The notes under the pieces are model-generated. The model was not told the origin of the DNA. It did not search any database and saw only the letters and a list, made by a program, of their open reading frames with translations. From the NCBI GenBank assembly GCA_018065295.1, contig JAGHTQ010000177.1:1-36971 (forward strand): 36,971 bases of DNA, given 5' to 3'. Source of the stretch: Candidatus Colimonas fimequi (GTDB lineage: Bacteria; Bacillota; Clostridia; Peptostreptococcales; Anaerovoracaceae). Positions 33,768-36,971 of this stretch are shown piece by piece. A program made the translations under genes and the position numbers. How positions within the stretch are numbered: position 1 is the first letter of the stretch; each line of letters opens with the position of its first letter.

Positions 33768-34868
33768 ATGGATAGAGAAAAAGTCATTATCAAAGTGAGC
33801 GTACAAGGCATTATTTTTAATGTTATCCTGGTTATTTTTAAGGCTATCGTAGGTCTCATGGCTAACTCAATTGCCATCATCCTGGATGCTGTTAACAACC
33901 TGAGTGATGCCCTGGCGCAGATTATCACAATTGTAGGAACTAAGTTATCCGCTAAGGAGCCAGATAAGGAACACCCTTACGGATACGGAAGAATCGAATA
34001 TATAAGTTCTGCCATCGTAGCAGTTCTGGTTCTCTTCGCTGGTGTTACTGCCCTGAAGGAATCAGCAGTCAAGACAATCCATCCTGAACCTGCAGAATAT
34101 ACAGTAGCAGCACTTATCATCATTGCAGTTGCAGTAGTTGCCAAGTTCCTCTTCGGCCGCTACGTTAAGGCACAGGGAGTCAAGGTTGATTCACAGGCCC
34201 TGATTGCAACAGGAACAGACTCATTCATGGATTCAATCCTGTCACTTTCAACACTTGTAGCTGCACTTATCAGCAAGTTCGCTGGACTTAGCCTTGAAGG
34301 TATTCTGGGCGTTATTCTGTCACTCTTTATCATCAAAGCCGGTATCGATATTCTCAAGGAGACTCTAGGAAGCATTATCGGTGATAGAGCTGACGGTGAG
34401 CTTACAGTTGCGCTCAAGAAGAGAATCCGTGAAATGGACGGAGTTAACGGTGCATACGATGTAATCCTCCACGATTACGGCCCATCACGTTCAATCGGTT
34501 CAGTACATATCGAAGTAGATGCTAATATGACTGCCGATGAGATTCATCTGATTACCGATAGAATCATGCGTGACATCTACGATGAATACGGCATCGTACT
34601 CACAGTTGGTATCTATGCATCAAATACCGATGAAACAACAAAGGAAATGAGAAAGAATATCTGGGCAAACCTTGCTGACTACGAGCACGTTATCGGAAGT
34701 CACGCATTCTTTGTAGATTTCGATCGCAAATACATCTCATACGACTTGGTAGTTTCACACAAGGCTCCTTCATTTAACGCCATCGCAGAAGAAATGAAGG
34801 CTAAGACTGAAGAGCTTTATCCAGACTTTAAGGCAGTCGTAAATATCGACCACGACTATAGCGACTAG
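33768..34868 (+). CDS. Cation diffusion facilitator (CDF) family metal efflux transporter
   Basis: Membrane antiporter of 366 residues exporting divalent metal ions. There are about six transmembrane helices (between about 10 and 205), then a cytoplasmic C-terminal domain. Metal-site motifs are DAVNNLSDA in helix 2 and TDSFMDS in helix 5, with HPYGYGRIEYIS between helices 2 and 3. The NxxxD plus DxxxD arrangement differs from the HxxxD of zinc transporters and is more like manganese or iron CDFs; this is a suggestion only. ATG 33768 follows AAGGAG by seven bases; the Met six codons earlier does not. The stop is TAG followed at once by TAA. Confidence 0.88.
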   Translation: MDREKVIIKVSVQGIIFNVILVIFKAIVGLMANSIAIILDAVNNLSDALAQIITIVGTKLSAKEPDKEHPYGYGRIEYISSAIVAVLVLFAGVTALKESAVKTIHPEPAEYTVAALIIIAVAVVAKFLFGRYVKAQGVKVDSQALIATGTDSFMDSILSLSTLVAALISKFAGLSLEGILGVILSLFIIKAGIDILKETLGSIIGDRADGELTVALKKRIREMDGVNGAYDVILHDYGPSRSIGSVHIEVDANMTADEIHLITDRIMRDIYDEYGIVLTVGIYASNTDETTKEMRKNIWANLADYEHVIGSHAFFVDFDRKYISYDLVVSHKAPSFNAIAEEMKAKTEELYPDFKAVVNIDHDYSD

Positions 34869-34879
34869 TAAGCGGTGCG

Positions 34880-34903
34880 GTGCCAGACCTGAAGGACTGG
34901 CAC
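34880..34903. other. Strong hairpin after the cation-efflux gene
   Basis: Perfect seven-base arms GTGCCAG / CTGGCAC around ACCTGAAGGA, with a further GCG/CGC pairing outside one bulged base. No T run follows, so it is not a classical terminator. It could protect the mRNA 3' end or be part of a small structured RNA. Confidence 0.5.
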
Positions 34904-34925
34904 ACGCGGATAGATAAAGGCATAA

Positions 34926-34960
34926 AAATAACCCGGAACATTTCGTTCCGGGTTTTATTT
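34926..34960. terminator. Bidirectional rho-independent terminator
   Basis: Perfect stem AACCCGGAAC / GTTCCGGGTT with a five-base loop, an A run to the left and TTTTATTTT to the right. It separates the convergent cation-efflux and lysS genes. Confidence 0.9.
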
Positions 34961-34969
34961 TGCTATTAA

Positions 34970-36904
34970 TTAGTACAGCTTAGCGCCAGCTGGAATGTGG
35001 TTGTCAACCATGATCAGGTGAAGCTTCTCTTCGCCTTCTTCGTTGTGTACTGCTGACAGCAGCATACCGCATGATTCGATTCCCATCATTGCTCTTGGTG
35101 GCAGGTTAGTGATTGCAACTAATGTCTTGCCAACCAGTTCTTCTGGTTCATAGAAGTCATGGATACCTGACAGGATAGTTCTGTCTTCGCCAGTACCGTC
35201 ATCCAGTGTGAACTGGAGCAGCTTCTTTGACTTCTTAACTGCTTCACAAGCCTTAACCTTAACAGCTCTGAAGTCTGACTTGCTGAATGTTTCGAAGTCT
35301 ACTGATTCTTCGAACATTGGCTCGATTTCAACCTTAGAGAAGTCGATAACTTCTTCTGCAGCTGCAGCCTGTGCATCGTTATTCTTAGCGTTCTTCTTAG
35401 CGCCGCCATCAAGACTCTTCATTGTTGGGAAGAGGAGTACGTCTCTGATTGCCTGGCTGTCAGTCAGGAGCATTACGAGACGGTCAATACCATAGCCGAT
35501 ACCGCCTGTAGGTGGCATACCGATTTCAAGTGCGTTGAGGAAGTCTTCGTCAGTGTGGTTAGCTTCTTCATCGCCTGCTTCAAATGCAGCATCCTGTGCA
35601 GCGAATCTTTCTCTCTGGTCGATAGGGTCGTTAAGTTCTGAATATGCGTTACACATTTCCCAAGTGTTGATGAACAGTTCGAAACGTTCAACCTTAGTTG
35701 GGTCTGAAGGCATCTTCTTAGTCAGTGGTGAAATTGCAAGTGGGTGATCCATTACGAATGTAGGCTGGATCAGGTTAGCTTCGCAGAATTCTTCGAAGAA
35801 TGCGTTAATGATTTCACCCTTACCGTGATAATCTTCGTATTCTACTTCGTGCTTGTCAGCCAGAGCCTTAGCTTCTTCGTCAGTTTCAATCTGGTCGAAG
35901 TCAATGCCTGTGTACTTCTTGATGCAGTCATTCATTGAGATTCTCTCGAATGGCTTGCTCATGTCGATTGTAATTCCGTTGTATTCGATTACTGGGCTGC
36001 CAACAACTGTCTCAGCAAGATATCTGAACATGCTCTCTGTCAGTTCCATCATACCTTCGTAATCAGTGTATGCCTGATACAGTTCCATCAGTGTGAATTC
36101 TGGATTGTGTCTAGTATCAACGCCTTCGTTTCTGAATACTCTACCGATTTCGTAAACTCTTTCAAGTCCGCCAACAATAAGTCTCTTCAGGTACAGTTCC
36201 AGTGAAATTCTCAGCTTAACGTCTTCATCCAGTGCATTGTAGTGTGTATCAAATGGTCTAGCTGCTGCGCCGCCAGCGTTTGATACCAGCATTGGAGTTT
36301 CAACTTCCATGAAGTCTCTTCCGTCCAGGAAGTTTCTGATCTCCTTGATGATCTTTGATCTCTTGATGAATACTTCCTTAGAATCAGCATTCATGATCAG
36401 GTCAACGTATCTCTGACGATATCTTGTATCTGTGTTTGTCAGACCGTGGAACTTCTCTGGGAGAATCTGAAGGCTCTTAGTCATCAGTGTCAGTTCCTTA
36501 GCGTGAATTGAAATTTCACCAGTCTTAGTCTTAAATACTTCGCCTCTAACGCCGATGATGTCACCAACGTCGTACTTCTTGAAGCCCTGATATTCTTCTG
36601 TTCCGATGTCGTCTCTAGCAACATAAACCTGGATGTTGCCCTTAAGGTCCTGTACGTTACAGAATGAAGCCTTACCCATAACACGCTTAGACATCATTCT
36701 ACCTGCAATCTGTACTTCCTGACCTTCCAGTGCATCGTAGTTCTCCTTAACGTCTACACTGTGATGAGTCTGGTCATACTTAGTGATTACGAATGGGTCC
36801 TTACCTGCAGCCTGGAGATCTGCGAGCTTCTCTCTTCTAACTTTTCTCAGCTGGTTCAGGTCTGGTTCCTGACCCTTCTGCTGATTATTCTTAACGTCTG
36901 CCAT
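34970..36904 (-). CDS. lysS: Lysyl-tRNA synthetase (class II) with C-terminal tRNA-binding OB domain
   Basis: Charges tRNA-Lys. It has 644 residues against about 490-500 for the usual bacterial enzyme. The N-terminal OB anticodon domain (about 60-170) includes QIAGRMMSKRVMGKASFCNV. The class II core has motif 2 (YEIGRVFRNEGVDTRHNPEF) and motif 3 (GGIGYGIDRLVMLLTDS, LLFP). After an Ala-rich linker (about 505-525) comes a second OB domain of the EMAP/Arc1p/MetRS-C type (about 535-644): FSKSDFRAVKVKACEAV, DDGTGEDRTILSGI, NLPPRAMMGIESCGMLLSA. This part binds tRNA non-specifically and probably raises affinity. The start at 36904 follows GGACGAGGAGAG. Confidence 0.95.
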   Translation of the reverse strand: MADVKNNQQKGQEPDLNQLRKVRREKLADLQAAGKDPFVITKYDQTHHSVDVKENYDALEGQEVQIAGRMMSKRVMGKASFCNVQDLKGNIQVYVARDDIGTEEYQGFKKYDVGDIIGVRGEVFKTKTGEISIHAKELTLMTKSLQILPEKFHGLTNTDTRYRQRYVDLIMNADSKEVFIKRSKIIKEIRNFLDGRDFMEVETPMLVSNAGGAAARPFDTHYNALDEDVKLRISLELYLKRLIVGGLERVYEIGRVFRNEGVDTRHNPEFTLMELYQAYTDYEGMMELTESMFRYLAETVVGSPVIEYNGITIDMSKPFERISMNDCIKKYTGIDFDQIETDEEAKALADKHEVEYEDYHGKGEIINAFFEEFCEANLIQPTFVMDHPLAISPLTKKMPSDPTKVERFELFINTWEMCNAYSELNDPIDQRERFAAQDAAFEAGDEEANHTDEDFLNALEIGMPPTGGIGYGIDRLVMLLTDSQAIRDVLLFPTMKSLDGGAKKNAKNNDAQAAAAEEVIDFSKVEIEPMFEESVDFETFSKSDFRAVKVKACEAVKKSKKLLQFTLDDGTGEDRTILSGIHDFYEPEELVGKTLVAITNLPPRAMMGIESCGMLLSAVHNEEGEEKLHLIMVDNHIPAGAKLY

Positions 36905-36942
36905 TGTCTCTCCTCGTCCTCTAATTTGTATTCTTAATCTGC

Positions 36943-36964
36943 TATCTCTCGATTATCTCTCGAT
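36943..36964. repeat. Tandem 11-bp duplication at the end of the upstream gene
   Basis: TATCTCTCGAT occurs twice in a row (36943-36953 and 36954-36964). The two copies span the likely stop codon of the gene before lysS. Confidence 0.8.
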
Positions 36965-36971
36965 CTTGATG
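36953..36971 (-). CDS. 3' end of a gene upstream of lysS, possibly greA
   Basis: Only the last few codons are in the window: reading IKIER then TAA on the minus strand. GreA proteins often end in a similar short hydrophobic-charged tail, and greA directly precedes lysS in many Bacillota. Both points are weak. The 48-base gap to lysS carries only the lysS ribosome site. Confidence 0.3.

Noticed and set aside
1..36971. CRISPR arrays, insertion sequences, phage genes, rRNA or tRNA genes
   Set aside because: No regularly spaced repeats, transposase, integrase, phage structural genes or cloverleaf-like sequence seen on either strand.

Overview
The window looks like chromosomal DNA from an anaerobic, Gram-positive bacterium of the Bacillota, class Clostridia. 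The evidence is strong AGGAGG-type ribosome binding sites, an oxygen-reductive defence set (superoxide reductase plus rubrerythrin), sigma-54, an XpaC/TelA pair as in Bacillus, and a greA-lysS junction. A narrower placement (for example an Anaerovoracaceae-like lineage) is only a guess. I see no insertion sequence, prophage, CRISPR array, rRNA or tRNA gene.

Layout. 1-864 (minus) is the 5' part of a membrane-anchored PIN/TRAM protein (YacL type). 1060-4055 (plus) is an overlapping trio: OmpR-type response regulator, sensor kinase and PHP phosphoesterase. 4187-7781 (minus) holds a PhnW-like aminotransferase, glycerol kinase and an AraC regulator. 7977-10211 (plus) holds two small membrane proteins flanking an APC amino-acid permease. 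10277-11714 (minus) is an oxidative-stress pair: a flavin reductase-desulfoferrodoxin fusion overlapping rubrerythrin. 11907-19553 (minus) is housekeeping: radA, an EF-G-like GTPase, a secreted NlpC/P60-like enzyme, asnS and rpoN. 19655-24717 (minus) is sbcC, sbcD and an iron alcohol dehydrogenase. 24743-33620 (minus) is an accessory-looking stress block: a macro-SseB-Sel1 fusion, a ThiE-like protein, a VWA protein, a DUF4375 protein, a VOC protein, an unknown membrane protein, a macro-HTH protein, TelA and an XpaC-like protein. 33768-34868 (plus) is a cation-efflux transporter with a near-consensus promoter. 34970-36971 (minus) is lysS with a C-terminal tRNA-binding domain, preceded by what may be the tail of greA.

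The most unusual signal is in-frame TAG. Three genes contain internal TAG codons with family-like or operon-consistent coding on both sides. The YacL-like gene has three, each at a normally polar position of a conserved block. The VWA gene has one. The unknown membrane protein has one, and its read-through frame ends exactly in a TAATG overlap with the next gene. TAG also ends eleven other genes here, so it is not a simple global reassignment. In nine of those eleven, a TAA or TGA follows in frame within nine codons. Amber suppression, an ambiguous TAG, recent gene decay and base-call error all remain possible. The second point of interest is the macro-domain/VWA/TelA/XpaC block, which resembles the Ter/Tel type of stress system but lacks visible TerD proteins and carries unusual domain fusions.
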